Assembly: GCF_013315815.1 (NCBI RefSeq)
Contig: NZ_CP046051.1
Location: forward strand, 124,001-188,000
From: Caproicibacterium lactatifermentans
GTDB taxonomy: Bacteria > Bacillota > Clostridia > Oscillospirales > Acutalibacteraceae
Length of the DNA stretch: 64,000 nucleotides
Reading direction: 5' to 3'
Each line of letters begins with the position of its first letter. The stretch's first letter is position 1. A program made the translations under genes and the position numbers. The notes below the pieces were generated by a model. It saw only the letters and a program-made list of their open reading frames with translations. It did no database searches and was not told where the DNA came from. This document shows, in pieces, positions 19,351-28,238 of the stretch.

Positions 19351-19665
19351 ATGGATACACAAAAAGAAGCACTGCGTGTCTGCCGAAAGCTGGCCCGCGG
19401 GAAGGTGAATGACGCGGTACGGCTGTTGTTTTTTCCACCGGAGGCCAGCGACCTGCAAAATTTGGATTTGTCGTGTGTGGAAGAAATAAAACGCAGCGAC
19501 AAAGGCAGTGTGGAAATCAAATTTGCCGACCGGCTGAAAGCCGCGCAAATGATGGCGGAACTGGGCGGTGGCGAAAACATGCAGCCTTTGTACAGCGCAC
19601 TGAACCAGTCAGCACAGGCAGTGCGGGAGGAGGGCGGACCGAGCGGAAGGGATGCGCTTCAGTAA
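19351..19665 (+). CDS. Phage terminase small subunit-like protein
   Basis: The 104-residue product contains CRKLARGKVNDAVRLLF, then VEEIKRSDKGSVEIKFADRLKAAQMMAEL. This resembles small terminase proteins found beside PBSX-type large terminases in clostridial prophages, which bind DNA at the packaging start. I chose ATG 19351 for its GAGAGGAG site; the frame is open upstream through hairpins that cannot be coding. Its stop overlaps the large terminase start by 14 bases. The assignment rests on position and motif, not a clear DNA-binding fold. Confidence 0.7.
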   Translation: MDTQKEALRVCRKLARGKVNDAVRLLFFPPEASDLQNLDLSCVEEIKRSDKGSVEIKFADRLKAAQMMAELGGGENMQPLYSALNQSAQAVREEGGPSGRDALQ

Positions 19666-20899
19666 ACAGCAGCTGCGGGCCATGAGCTGGTGGTGTCCCG
19701 GCAGCGGTGACGAACAGAAGGACGCCGTTATTTGTGACGGAGCAGTGCGCAGCGGCAAAACGCTGTGCATGGGGCTGGGCTTTGTGTGCTGGGCAATGGC
19801 ATGCTTTTCAGACAAGAGCTTTGCACTGTGCGGAAAAACCGTGCGTTCTTTAAAACGGAACCTTGTTACGACACTGCTTCCGGCACTGTCGGCTGCCGGT
19901 TTCGAATACACCGTAAAAGGGAGCGAAAACCTGCTGATGGTTTCCGCCGGACAGCTGAAGAATCGTTTCTATCTGTTCGGCGGACGGGACAGCAGCAGCG
20001 CCGCGCTGATACAAGGAATTACTTTGGCGGGTGTGCTGTTTGACGAGGCGGCGCTGCTGCCGCGGGAGTTTGTCCAGCAGGCACTGGCACGGTGCAGTGT
20101 TGAGGGTAGCCGCTTTTGGTTTAACTGCAATCCAGAGGGACCGCAGCACTGGTTTTACACGGAATGGATACAGAAGGCGGCGGAAAAGAATGCGCTGTAC
20201 CTGCACTTTACCATGGAGGACAACCCCTCTCTTTCCCCGCGGATGCGTGCCCGCTACCGGAATTTGTATACCGGAACTTTTTACGAACGGTACATTTTGG
20301 GCCGCTGGGCCGCGGCGGAAGGACTCATCTATCCATTTATGACGGACAAAATGGCTGCGGACAATCCCAAAACCTGTACGGAGTATGTAGTGAGTTGTGA
20401 TTATGGCACAAAAAACCCCAGTTCCTTTGGATTATGGGGCAAAAACGGTGGCTGTTGGTATCGACTGTCAGAATATTACTATGACGGGCGGCAGCACAGC
20501 CCGCGGACAGACGAAGAACATTACTGCGCGCTGGAAAAGATTTGCCGCGGATACAGAATTCGCTGTGTAGTTGTGGACCCCTCGGCGGCAAGTTTTATGG
20601 AGACCATCCGCAGGCATGGCAGGTTTCCGGTACTGCCGGCAAAAAATGAGGTGCTGCAGGGAATTCGCCGCACGGGATTGGCACTAAAAGAGGGCCGCAT
20701 TCGCATCTGCCACGGCTGCCGGGACACTTGGCGGGAATTTTCGCTGTACCGCTGGCAGGACGGTAAAGAAGAACCGCTGAAGGAGAATGACCATGCCATG
20801 GACGACATTCGGTACTTCGTTTCTACGGTTCTGCGGCAGGAGAGCGGTGGCTTTGCGGCGGCGGCCGTTCCGCGGAAAGAGAGGAAAGAAAAAAGTTGA
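19652..20899 (+). CDS. Phage terminase large subunit (PBSX family)
   Basis: DNA-packaging ATPase and nuclease. Walker A GAVRSGKT lies at residues 30-37 and Walker B with catalytic Glu (VLFDEAALLP) near 128-136. The C-terminal RNase H-like nuclease retains acidic motifs VSCDYGTKNPS and VVVDPSAAS. The 415-residue length is normal for the PBSX family. Both ATPase and nuclease motifs look intact, so the protein could still package DNA. The stop overlaps the TTG start of the portal gene (TTGA). Confidence 0.92.
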   Translation: MRFSKQQLRAMSWWCPGSGDEQKDAVICDGAVRSGKTLCMGLGFVCWAMACFSDKSFALCGKTVRSLKRNLVTTLLPALSAAGFEYTVKGSENLLMVSAGQLKNRFYLFGGRDSSSAALIQGITLAGVLFDEAALLPREFVQQALARCSVEGSRFWFNCNPEGPQHWFYTEWIQKAAEKNALYLHFTMEDNPSLSPRMRARYRNLYTGTFYERYILGRWAAAEGLIYPFMTDKMAADNPKTCTEYVVSCDYGTKNPSSFGLWGKNGGCWYRLSEYYYDGRQHSPRTDEEHYCALEKICRGYRIRCVVVDPSAASFMETIRRHGRFPVLPAKNEVLQGIRRTGLALKEGRIRICHGCRDTWREFSLYRWQDGKEEPLKENDHAMDDIRYFVSTVLRQESGGFAAAAVPRKERKEKS

Positions 20900-22053
20900 T
20901 ACGAAAAAAGAGAGGGAAAAAGGTATCGGCAGGTACGCTGGCTATACAGACTGGCGGACAGGATCTGCCGTTTTCAGCGGTACAGCGGTATGTGCCGCTG
21001 TCCAGCGGAGAATTGGGATTGTATTGGAAGCTGCGGCAGGCGGTGCCGGTTATTGACGCAGCCATTGATAAGCTGGTGAGGCTGGTGGGAAAGTTCCGCA
21101 TTGTCTGTGCCGGAGAGGATACACGGCTGGAATTGGAACAGTTCCTCAGAACCGTGCCGGTGGGGACCGGCGGGGCCGGTATTACAGCCTTTTTGGACTG
21201 CTATTTGGACCAGCTGCTGACCTGCGGCAATGCGGTAGGGGAGGCCGTGGTGCAGGGCGGAGAGCTTCGGGCACTGTACAATGCTTCTTTGCAGGACGTA
21301 GAGCTGCGGGCAAAGTCACCGGTGGAAATAGAAGTGCGTCGCCGGTGTGTCGGCGGCAGCCGGCCGGTGCCGTACCCGGAGCTTGTCTTTCATACAGCGC
21401 TGAACCCACTGCCGGGAAGCGCCAAAGGCAGGAGCATTCTGCAGGGGCTTCCTTTTGTAACCAACATTTTAGTTACGATTTTCCACACCATCGGTGTCAA
21501 CTGGGAACGCGTAGGGAACGTACGGTTTGCCGTTACCTGCACCCCAAATGAGGACGACCGCGCCTTTGCTGCGGAACACGCGGAGCAAATGGCACAGGAG
21601 TGGAGCCGTGCCATGCGGCCGGACAGCAGAAGCGACTTTGTTGCGGTCGGTGATGTACATATTCAGGCAATCGGTGCGGACAACCAGGTGCTGGACAGTG
21701 CGGTACCGGTGCGGCAGATGTTGGAGCAGATTGTGGCGAAATTAGGGCTGCCGCCGTTTCTGCTGGGGCTAACGTGGTCGAGCACTGAGCGCATGAGCGG
21801 CCAGCAGGCGGATATTTTGACCAGTGAACTGGAAGCGTACCGCCGTCTGCTGAATCCAATTATCCGCCGCATTTGTACGCTGTGGCTGCAGCTTTCCGGC
21901 AGGGGAAATGTGCCGTTCCAGATTGAGTGGAACGATGTAACGCTGCAGGACGCAACCGAACTTGCCACAGCGGCCCTGACACGCGCCCAGACAGAACTGA
22001 CCAAGATGCAGACAAGAAAACTGCGGCGGGAGCTGCAGGGAAAGGGAGAATGA
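20896..22053 (+). CDS. Phage portal protein
   Basis: Twelve-subunit ring at one capsid vertex through which DNA passes. The 385-residue product begins at TTG 20896, coupled to the terminase stop and preceded by a GAGAGGAAAG purine stretch. Recognisable portal features are the N-terminal YWKLRQAVPVIDAAIDKLV segment and LPPFLLGLTWSSTERMSGQQADILTSELEAYRR, typical of the wing/stem region of clostridial portals. A basic C-terminal tail ends it. It lies between terminase and protease, as in tailed phages. Confidence 0.87.
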   Translation: MIRKKRGKKVSAGTLAIQTGGQDLPFSAVQRYVPLSSGELGLYWKLRQAVPVIDAAIDKLVRLVGKFRIVCAGEDTRLELEQFLRTVPVGTGGAGITAFLDCYLDQLLTCGNAVGEAVVQGGELRALYNASLQDVELRAKSPVEIEVRRRCVGGSRPVPYPELVFHTALNPLPGSAKGRSILQGLPFVTNILVTIFHTIGVNWERVGNVRFAVTCTPNEDDRAFAAEHAEQMAQEWSRAMRPDSRSDFVAVGDVHIQAIGADNQVLDSAVPVRQMLEQIVAKLGLPPFLLGLTWSSTERMSGQQADILTSELEAYRRLLNPIIRRICTLWLQLSGRGNVPFQIEWNDVTLQDATELATAALTRAQTELTKMQTRKLRRELQGKGE

Positions 22054-22056
22054 TAA

Positions 22057-22929
22057 ATGCAGAACGGATATGTGCTGAAAAGTGTGCAGGCACCGGAAAA
22101 AGAGGATCTGCAGAAAATTAACCAGTACACACGAAGGCCGTTTTCTAAGGAGGAAGTGTACACCTTTGGGCTGGTGCTGTGCGACAACGAAATCGACCGT
22201 GACGGCGAACGCTTTTCCGTATCGGCCTTGTATGGGCTTGCTGGCCTTTTCCTGGGGAAAAGCGGGCTGTTTAACCACAGCATGGATGCACGAACACAAA
22301 GCGCACGCATTTACGACACCAGTGTGGAAACAGACACCAGCCGAAAAACAGCGGCGGGGGAACCGTACAGCCGCCTGACCGCAAAGGCGTATATGCCGCG
22401 CACCAAAGGCAACGAGGACTTGATTTTGGAAATAGACAGCGGCATTAAAAAAGAAGTGAGCGTTGGCTGTGCCATGGGCAGTGCAGTGTGCTCCGTATGT
22501 GGGGCAGACCGCCGAAAACACCCCTGTGGGCATCAAAAAGGCGGAAAATATCAGGGAAAGGTTTGCTGTACCATTTTGAGCGACCCGAAAGACGCTTATG
22601 AATGGAGCTTTGTCGCAGTACCGGCACAGCGGGCTGCCGGTGTTACCAAAAGCTATCCGCCAGCGGCGGAAGAAAGCGAGGACGCCGCCGAATGGGGACG
22701 GCGCTGGAAAGAACACCTGACAGAGGAAACGACCCGTTATTTTTCACTGGCGTGCCCGGGCGTGCCGGCCGCATCGGCTAAGAAGATGACGGAGAGCCTG
22801 TCGCCGGAGGAACTGGAACAGGTGGAAAAGGTCCTGTCCCATGCGGCAAACCGGCGCCTGCCGCTGCAGGTACAGCTGGCCCCGGAACGGACAGCCGCAC
22901 CGGATGAGAACAACGATTTCCGCATTTAA
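22057..22929 (+). CDS. Putative capsid maturation protease with zinc-knuckle insertion
   Basis: It lies in the prohead protease slot between portal and decoration/capsid genes. The 290-residue product has candidate catalytic H74 (FNHSMDA) and S135 (EVSVGCAMG), the spacing and context of herpesvirus-type S78-like proteases. Directly after the Ser is a C145-xx-C148-x6-H155-x-C157-x-H159 cluster, which looks like a small zinc site and is unusual in this family. A helical charged C terminus (about 205-290) could act as an internal scaffold. The family assignment is inferred from position and the two motifs. Confidence 0.65.
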   Translation: MQNGYVLKSVQAPEKEDLQKINQYTRRPFSKEEVYTFGLVLCDNEIDRDGERFSVSALYGLAGLFLGKSGLFNHSMDARTQSARIYDTSVETDTSRKTAAGEPYSRLTAKAYMPRTKGNEDLILEIDSGIKKEVSVGCAMGSAVCSVCGADRRKHPCGHQKGGKYQGKVCCTILSDPKDAYEWSFVAVPAQRAAGVTKSYPPAAEESEDAAEWGRRWKEHLTEETTRYFSLACPGVPAASAKKMTESLSPEELEQVEKVLSHAANRRLPLQVQLAPERTAAPDENNDFRI

Positions 22930-22954
22930 GGAACAAGATATTTAGGAGGAAAAA

Positions 22955-23287
22955 ATGGAAACTTCAATGAATGGATATGGAGAAAACGCAGCGACTTTTC
23001 TTTGCAAGACACAGCTGACGCCGGGTACACCGGTGATGGTGACGGCAAACGGCACCGTGTCCGCGGCAAGTGGAAATTTCTGTGGCGTGGTGCTGTCGTG
23101 GCGCGACGGTGTGGCGGCCGTGCAGATGGAGGGCTATGTACAGCTGCCCTACAGCGGGGCAAAACCTGCGCTGGGGTATCAGACTCTGACCGCGGCAAAT
23201 GGAAAAGTGGCGGTTTCCACAGCGGACGGCGGCGTTCAGCGGCTGGTCGTGGACACTGACAGTACAACAATCGGTCTGCTTCTGTAA
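22955..23287 (+). CDS. Capsid decoration-like protein
   Basis: The 110-residue product is Ala/Gly/Val/Thr-rich and all beta in character. It contains TPGTPVMVTANGTVSAASG and GYVQLPYSG, similar to small head-stabilising or DUF2190-like proteins coded just before the major capsid gene. ATG 22955 follows TAGGAGG. No signal peptide or membrane segment is present. The call rests on position, size and composition. Confidence 0.6.
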   Translation: METSMNGYGENAATFLCKTQLTPGTPVMVTANGTVSAASGNFCGVVLSWRDGVAAVQMEGYVQLPYSGAKPALGYQTLTAANGKVAVSTADGGVQRLVVDTDSTTIGLLL

Positions 23288-23300
23288 GGAGGGCATTTAT

Positions 23301-24305
23301 ATGGCATTTTATGAAAATTTACATTTGGACAAGGGCATGTACGGCACCGGAAAATCCTTTACACAGGTGCTGGAGGGACTGGATAGTTCTGAAAATTACC
23401 GTGGAACACCGCTGGAGGACCTAGACGCGTATCAGCGGCAGCTGAAGCGCTTTGACATTCATGTAAGTGGCGCGGGCAGTGACCGTGTGGAAAAGTTCTT
23501 CCAGACGGGAGACAGCGCTGCCCTGTTCCCAGAGTATATCTGCCGTGCGGTACGGCAGGGCATGGAGCAGGAGAATCTGCTGCCCCGGCTGGTGGCTACG
23601 GTGACAAACGTAGAAGGAATGGACTACCGCACCATTGTCAGTGCGCCGCTGGAAGAGGAAAAGAAACTGAAAACGGTAGCCGAAGGCGCCGCGATTCCAC
23701 AGACAGTCGTGCGCACACAGGACCATTTGGTGCAGCTGCATAAGCGCGGCCGCATGCTGGTGGCAAGCTACGAAGCACTGCGCTTTCAGCATTTGGACTT
23801 GTTTACCGTTACGCTGCGGCAGATTGGTGCGTATATTGTGCGCGCACAGATGGGCGACGCGGTGCAGGTCCTGCTGAACGGCGACGACGGAACCGATAAA
23901 GCCGAAGAGATTTCCGGTGAAGCGCTTTCTTATGACAGCCTTTTAAAGCTGTGGGGCAAACTTTCACCTTATCGTATGAATGTGCTGCTGGGCGGTACGG
24001 CCGCTGTACAGAAAGTGCTGGGCCTTGCGGAAATGCGTGACGCACAGGCGGGCCTAAACTTCCAGGGGACAGGCAAGATGGTTTCGCCCATGGGTGCGGA
24101 ACTGCTGCATGTGCCGGATGTACCGGACGGCAAACTGCTGGGACTGGACCACACCTGTGCATTGGAAATGGTGCAAGCAGGCGGTGTACAGACCGAGTAT
24201 GACAAGCTGATAGACCGTCAGCTGGAACGTGCGACCATCAGCACGATTGCAGGATTTACAAAAATTTTCAACGGTGCTGTCAAAATGCTGGATTATACGG
24301 ACTAA
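23301..24305 (+). CDS. Major capsid protein (HK97-like)
   Basis: The 334-residue product starts at ATG 23301 with AAGGAGGG upstream; an upstream in-frame ATG at 23199 lies inside the decoration gene. The sequence resembles HK97-fold capsid proteins: a short N-terminal arm, a LFPEYICRAVRQGM helix, an E-loop-like region (EEEKKLKTVAEGAAIP), and a C-terminal P/A-domain (LLGGTAAVQKVLG, AGFTKIFNGAVKMLDY). It lacks a long cleavable scaffold at its own N terminus. Assembly into a real shell seems possible since the frame is intact. Confidence 0.82.
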   Translation: MAFYENLHLDKGMYGTGKSFTQVLEGLDSSENYRGTPLEDLDAYQRQLKRFDIHVSGAGSDRVEKFFQTGDSAALFPEYICRAVRQGMEQENLLPRLVATVTNVEGMDYRTIVSAPLEEEKKLKTVAEGAAIPQTVVRTQDHLVQLHKRGRMLVASYEALRFQHLDLFTVTLRQIGAYIVRAQMGDAVQVLLNGDDGTDKAEEISGEALSYDSLLKLWGKLSPYRMNVLLGGTAAVQKVLGLAEMRDAQAGLNFQGTGKMVSPMGAELLHVPDVPDGKLLGLDHTCALEMVQAGGVQTEYDKLIDRQLERATISTIAGFTKIFNGAVKMLDYTD

Positions 24306-24371
24306 AGCAGGAACAGAACTGGGCGGGTGGGTTTGGAAAGTCTGTTTTTGCAGATGGAAAAGGAGAGAAAC

Positions 24372-24707
24372 ATGGAAACAGACAATATCTTAAATAAGCT
24401 GCAGCTTCTGCACGGCTTGCAGGCGGACGAAGCAGAGAAATACCGGCCGCTGGCACAGGAAGCGGTGGACCGGCTGGAGAACTGCCGCCGAAAAGATGGG
24501 GGCGATTCCCTGCTGGAAACTGCCGCTGCCGCACTGGTGCATTTGCAGCTTACCCTGACGGAACCGGCAGGCAGCTTCACGGCCGGAGATGTGCACGGCG
24601 ACAACACACAGGAACGTGCAGCGGCAAAAGAACTTTGGAAGGAGTCACTGGCGGCCGCCGCGCCGTACCTGCGTGATGAGCGTTTCATTTTCAGGAGCGT
24701 GCCATGA
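24372..24707 (+). CDS. Head-tail connector-like protein
   Basis: The 111-residue product is mostly helical (METDNILNKLQLLHGLQADE; YRPLAQEAVDRLENCRR) and sits directly after the capsid gene, where gp6-type connectors are coded. ATG 24372 follows AAAAGGAGAG. Its stop overlaps the next start (ATGA). In related phages this protein forms a ring under the portal. Assigned by position and helical character. Confidence 0.6.
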   Translation: METDNILNKLQLLHGLQADEAEKYRPLAQEAVDRLENCRRKDGGDSLLETAAAALVHLQLTLTEPAGSFTAGDVHGDNTQERAAAKELWKESLAAAAPYLRDERFIFRSVP

Positions 24708-24991
24708 CGCGGGCCGCGTTTGTTGCGCAGATGCTGGAACGATACGGTGAGGAGGCCGTGTGCGGTGGTCAGAAAGCGCCAGTCGTTCTGCGGTCGCTGC
24801 GTCCGAACGATTTGCAGGACAGCCGCAGCATCTGTACAGCTCCGGCGGAATTTTGCCCGCGGGAGGGCACAAAACTGTCTTGTGGGGGCCGGCTGTATAC
24901 CGTACTGCGCTGCGGTGGTCGGTACCTGAAAAACCGGCGGCTGTACACATGGGCCGTGCTGCAGCAGGAAGGAGAGGAAGACTGTGAATGA
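24704..24991 (+). CDS. Head completion or joining-like protein
   Basis: The 95-residue product overlaps the previous gene by four bases (ATGA). It has a helical start (MTRAAFVAQMLERYGEE) followed by a beta-rich part with four Cys. The size and place match a second connector or head-closure protein. In PBSX-type phages three or four neck genes and then sheath and tube follow here; in this locus the neck stops and the baseplate genes begin. Confidence 0.5.
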   Translation: MTRAAFVAQMLERYGEEAVCGGQKAPVVLRSLRPNDLQDSRSICTAPAEFCPREGTKLSCGGRLYTVLRCGGRYLKNRRLYTWAVLQQEGEEDCE

Positions 24992-25085
24992 GGAACTTCT
25001 GACACCGCAGGAAAAACTGAGCGAGGAACTGGAAATGCAGTATCTGCGCTATCCGCGGCCCCCACAGGAGGAGAGCGGAACATGA
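24984..25085 (+). CDS. 33-residue protein at the head/baseplate junction
   Basis: GTG 24984 to TGA 25085, with GGAAGGAGAGGAAG upstream. It overlaps the preceding stop and the following ATG (ATGA). The product begins VNEELLTPQEKLSEELEMQY and ends with a Pro/Arg segment. It is short, charged and probably helical. Overlaps on both sides argue that it is translated. It stands exactly where sheath, tube and tape-measure genes would normally be. Confidence 0.55.
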   Translation: MNEELLTPQEKLSEELEMQYLRYPRPPQEESGT

Positions 25086-25594
25086 AACAGCTTTTTATGG
25101 CGTACAAGGATTTTACATGGCCGCGTCTGCCGGACAGCCTGCAGATGCAGAACCAGAAATATGTGGATGTCCTGCCACAGCCGGAAAGCGGGGAAACCCT
25201 GCAGGAACTGGGGCAGCATGGACGCGTGGTGTCCGGCAGCGGCGTATTTGTTGGCGAGGAGGCAGAGCAGGAGTGGGAAGCGCTGTGTGCCTGCTATGCT
25301 GGGGGAGGTTCCGGAACACTGTATTTGCCGGGCAGAAAGCCGGTGCAGGCGATTTTTGCGGAACTTTCGCTGCAGCAGCCGCTGCGCCGGACTTACATTG
25401 TGTATCGATTCCTTTTTCAGGAACTGCTGCCGCAGGCAAAACAGCCGGGAGTGTACACAGCCAAAACAGGTGACTGCCTGTGGAGCGCGGCCACGGCAGC
25501 CGGTACAACGCCGGAAGAACTGCTGCAGGCGAACCCTGGGCACATTCGATGGGCCAATGAGCTGACGGCTGGACAAAAGCTGGTGGTGCCGTGA
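25082..25594 (+). CDS. LysM-containing baseplate protein (XkdP-like)
   Basis: The 170-residue product has an N-terminal part resembling gpU/XkdP-type proteins (YKDFTWPRLPDSLQMQNQ, VVSGSGVFVGEEAEQEW). The C-terminal LysM motif at about 123-169 reads VYTAKTGDCLWSAATAAGTT, ending LTAGQKLVV. LysM domains bind peptidoglycan; in contractile phages this protein bridges the tape-measure end and the hub. A four-base overlap follows the 33-residue gene, and the next gene overlaps its stop (GTGA). Confidence 0.78.
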   Translation: MKQLFMAYKDFTWPRLPDSLQMQNQKYVDVLPQPESGETLQELGQHGRVVSGSGVFVGEEAEQEWEALCACYAGGGSGTLYLPGRKPVQAIFAELSLQQPLRRTYIVYRFLFQELLPQAKQPGVYTAKTGDCLWSAATAAGTTPEELLQANPGHIRWANELTAGQKLVVP

Positions 25595-26463
25595 ACGGCA
25601 TTCTGTATGATGCGGACGGCGGACAGCAGATACTGGCATCGCCTGTGAAAGTAACCCTGCAAAGAAGTGTGAGCGCACCGGCCGATGTTTTGGAGGCGGT
25701 CTTTCCGCTGACGGGGCCCGTGCGGCCGGCTGCCTTTTTCCGGATGGCGGCGGCGGGCAAGGTCCTGTTTGACGGGCCGGTGGACACCATGCGGGAAACA
25801 GACGGCAGGCTTTTGCACCTTTCGGTGCGCAGCAGGGCGGCGCTGCTGCTGGACAGCCAGGCACTACCGGGAACATGGCTGCACCCGGGGCTGCGGAATT
25901 TGTTCCAAACCTGCGCTGTACCATACGGATTCACACAAATCGTGGGCGATATGCGTGTATTTGACACACCGTATACCATTGATTCCAACAAAAGCGAATG
26001 GCAGGCACTGGACACGTTCTGTCAGTCATTTTTGGGGACAGCTCTGTGGGAGGAAAACGGCGTTCTACGCGCGGAACAGCCCACTTTTTCAGAACCGGCG
26101 GTGTTGGGAAAATCGGGTATTCCGTATCTAAAAGTGTGCCGCACTTGGCAGATGTATCGGCAGCTTTCGGAGGTGTGGGGCATCCGCAGCGGCGAACTGG
26201 AGAATTGTATACAGGATTCGGCAGTTCGGCAGACGGGTATTCTGCGCAGGCGCATCAGTGCTGCACCTGAGGCAGCACTGCAGGAAGCATGTGGACAGGT
26301 GCAGACAACATCGGTCTTGTGCGTGGGCTGGCAGCCGGTGAAGCTGTGGCAGCCAGCGGTACTTTGGCTGCCGCAGGAGACACTGCAGCTGCAGGTTAAA
26401 CAAATTTTGTACCAGCTGAGTACAGAAGGCAAAACAACGCGCCTGTTGCTGCAAAACGGATAA
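25591..26463 (+). CDS. Baseplate hub protein (XkdQ/gpD-like)
   Basis: The 290-residue product fits the hub slot between the LysM protein and the spike. Its N-terminal beta domain (VKVTLQRSVSAPADVLEAVFPL) and the middle YTIDSNKSEWQALDTFCQSF segment resemble gpD/gp27-type hubs that trimerise around the spike. The GTG start overlaps the previous stop. It is somewhat shorter than the roughly 320-350 residues of PBSX XkdQ. No catalytic motif is evident. Confidence 0.7.
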   Translation: MNGILYDADGGQQILASPVKVTLQRSVSAPADVLEAVFPLTGPVRPAAFFRMAAAGKVLFDGPVDTMRETDGRLLHLSVRSRAALLLDSQALPGTWLHPGLRNLFQTCAVPYGFTQIVGDMRVFDTPYTIDSNKSEWQALDTFCQSFLGTALWEENGVLRAEQPTFSEPAVLGKSGIPYLKVCRTWQMYRQLSEVWGIRSGELENCIQDSAVRQTGILRRRISAAPEAALQEACGQVQTTSVLCVGWQPVKLWQPAVLWLPQETLQLQVKQILYQLSTEGKTTRLLLQNG

Positions 26464-26484
26464 AAACGGGAGGCAGCGAAATAG

Positions 26485-26820
26485 ATGTGGATTGTAGACC
26501 GGCTGCTGCAGGAAAACCGCGGCAGCAGCACCAAGACAGGCATGATTACCGGAGAAAGCAGTGCCCAAACAGCGGTTTCCGATGAAAAGGTGCAGATGTG
26601 CGGGCCGTGGGGAGTTCAGTGGTGCGCACCCGCGGGCAGCAAAGCAGTGCTGCTGAAAACAGACAGCGGCACCATGTGTTTGGGAACCGCCGGAAATACA
26701 GATGATTTAAAGCCGGGAGAACTGCGGCTGGTGTCGCAGGGTGGAGCGGAGGTTTACCTGACAGCGAGCGGAGAGGTTGTGATTAACGGCCAGACCTTTG
26801 CGGCGAAGGAGGAGAAGTAA
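26485..26820 (+). CDS. Baseplate spike-like protein (gpV/gp45-like)
   Basis: The 111-residue product is beta-rich, with an OB-fold-like core (VQMCGPWGVQWCAPAGSKAV) and a C-terminal repetitive beta part (LVSQGGAEVYLTASGEVVIN). This matches the short Mu gp45/P2 gpV type of membrane-piercing spike. It lacks an apical HxH iron-binding tip that I can see. It is downstream of the hub and upstream of gp25-like, as in contractile baseplates. Confidence 0.65.
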   Translation: MWIVDRLLQENRGSSTKTGMITGESSAQTAVSDEKVQMCGPWGVQWCAPAGSKAVLLKTDSGTMCLGTAGNTDDLKPGELRLVSQGGAEVYLTASGEVVINGQTFAAKEEK

Positions 26821-27159
26821 GTGGAAAATCGGCTGGAAAACGGGGATTATGTTCTTTCACCGGGCGGTGTGCTGGAAACTGTGGACAAAGAGGAGGCACA
26901 GCTGCAGGGTGCCGCAAGACGGCTGCTGATACAGCGGGGAAGCTTTGTGTATGCACCGGACTTTGGCTGCCGGACATTTTCTGCGGAACAGGCGGCGGCG
27001 CCCGGCGCTGAACAGAAGGCGGTGCTGCTTGTCCAAGAGGCACTGGCACCGCTGGCGGGGAAGGTCCTGCTGCAGAGGGTACATTTGGAGGAAACAGGAA
27101 CGTCAGTTCAGCTGCGCGCAGGCAGTATGGAAAAAACAGTTTTGGTGCCATATGCGTAA
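26821..27159 (+). CDS. Baseplate wedge protein, gp25/XkdS-like
   Basis: The 112-residue product starts at GTG 26821, one base after the previous stop, with GGAGGAGAAG upstream. The sequence DKEEAQLQGAARRLLIQRGSFVYAPDFGC matches the gp25/GPW lysozyme-like wedge family. The family's conserved Arg-rich helix and the Y/F-x-P-xFG turn are visible. In contractile tails gp25 nucleates the sheath; no sheath gene is present here. Confidence 0.75.
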   Translation: MENRLENGDYVLSPGGVLETVDKEEAQLQGAARRLLIQRGSFVYAPDFGCRTFSAEQAAAPGAEQKAVLLVQEALAPLAGKVLLQRVHLEETGTSVQLRAGSMEKTVLVPYA

Positions 27160-27170
27160 GGGGTGAAAGA

Positions 27171-28238
27171 ATGATTTCGTATGAAGAATTGGTACAGAAG
27201 ATGGAGAACACATATCAGGAGAAGACCGGTATTCAGCCGACGGCAGACAGTGACACGGGGGTGTGCTTTCGGGTATTGGCGGGCGAATTGTACAGCTTGT
27301 CGGCCAATGTTGAGTGGCTGAAGGCATCTCTTCTGCCGCAGACTGCTGCGGGTGAACAGCTGGACAAACTGGCACAGCAGGCGGGACTTTCCCGTACGCC
27401 TGCGGCAAAGGCACAGGGAACGCTTCGCTTTACCAAAACGGCGAAAAGCACGATTTTCACAGTAATTCTTTCAGCGGGAACACGCTGTACGACCGGCGGA
27501 AGCCATCCCGTCGTTTTTGAAACACTGGAACAAGTGGAGCTGGACTGTGGCCCAAGCTCGGTGGCGGAGGTCCCTGTCCGCGCGGTCAAAGACGGGGAAG
27601 AAGGGAACGTCTTAGCTGGGACGGTAACACAGCTGGAGAAAAGCAATGCTTATATTGAGGCTGTCACCAATCCAGCGGCCTTTTCCGGCGGGCGGACGGA
27701 AGAAACCGATGACCAGCTGCGGAAACGTCTGATGGAAGAAGAAAAGCAGACGGATAACGGCGCAAATTCCGCTTTTTACAGGAAGACAGCACTGCAGCAG
27801 CCAGGAGTCAGCAGCGTTTTTGTACAGACAGCTGTTCCGGAAAAAGGCGGGGTGACGATTTGGCTTGCCAGCCGGGGTGCATCCGTGACAAATGACACAG
27901 CGGCAAAGGTGAAAGCTGCGCTGGAACAGATGCGTGGACTGAATGTGCAGATAAAAGTTTATCCGGCAAAAACTACGCCGGTTCAGCTGACAGTACAAGT
28001 GAAAAAGAAAGAAGGACAGACGGACGAAGACACCAAAACGGCTGTCCAGCAGGCAATGAAGGACAGTTTTGACGAACTGAAAATCGGACAGACCATGACG
28101 GCGGCTCGGCTGATGGCGGCTATTATGCAGACCGGATGCGCGGAAGATGTTCTGCTGCCAACGAATTTGGTGTTTCCGACTGCGGCTCCGGATACACTGG
28201 TGACGCTGAACGCCGCATCGGAGGTGGTGTTGCTGTGA
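27171..28238 (+). CDS. Baseplate J-like protein (XkdT)
   Basis: The 355-residue product begins MISYEELVQKM and contains the J-family core: PQTAAGEQLDKLAQQAGLSR, EVPVRAVKDGEEGNVLAGTV, and GGRTEETDDQLRKRLMEEE. Gp6/J proteins form the inner baseplate iris that closes on the hub. Length agrees with XkdT. The stop overlaps the next GTG (GTGA). It is the clearest baseplate assignment in the locus. Confidence 0.9.
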   Translation: MISYEELVQKMENTYQEKTGIQPTADSDTGVCFRVLAGELYSLSANVEWLKASLLPQTAAGEQLDKLAQQAGLSRTPAAKAQGTLRFTKTAKSTIFTVILSAGTRCTTGGSHPVVFETLEQVELDCGPSSVAEVPVRAVKDGEEGNVLAGTVTQLEKSNAYIEAVTNPAAFSGGRTEETDDQLRKRLMEEEKQTDNGANSAFYRKTALQQPGVSSVFVQTAVPEKGGVTIWLASRGASVTNDTAAKVKAALEQMRGLNVQIKVYPAKTTPVQLTVQVKKKEGQTDEDTKTAVQQAMKDSFDELKIGQTMTAARLMAAIMQTGCAEDVLLPTNLVFPTAAPDTLVTLNAASEVVLL

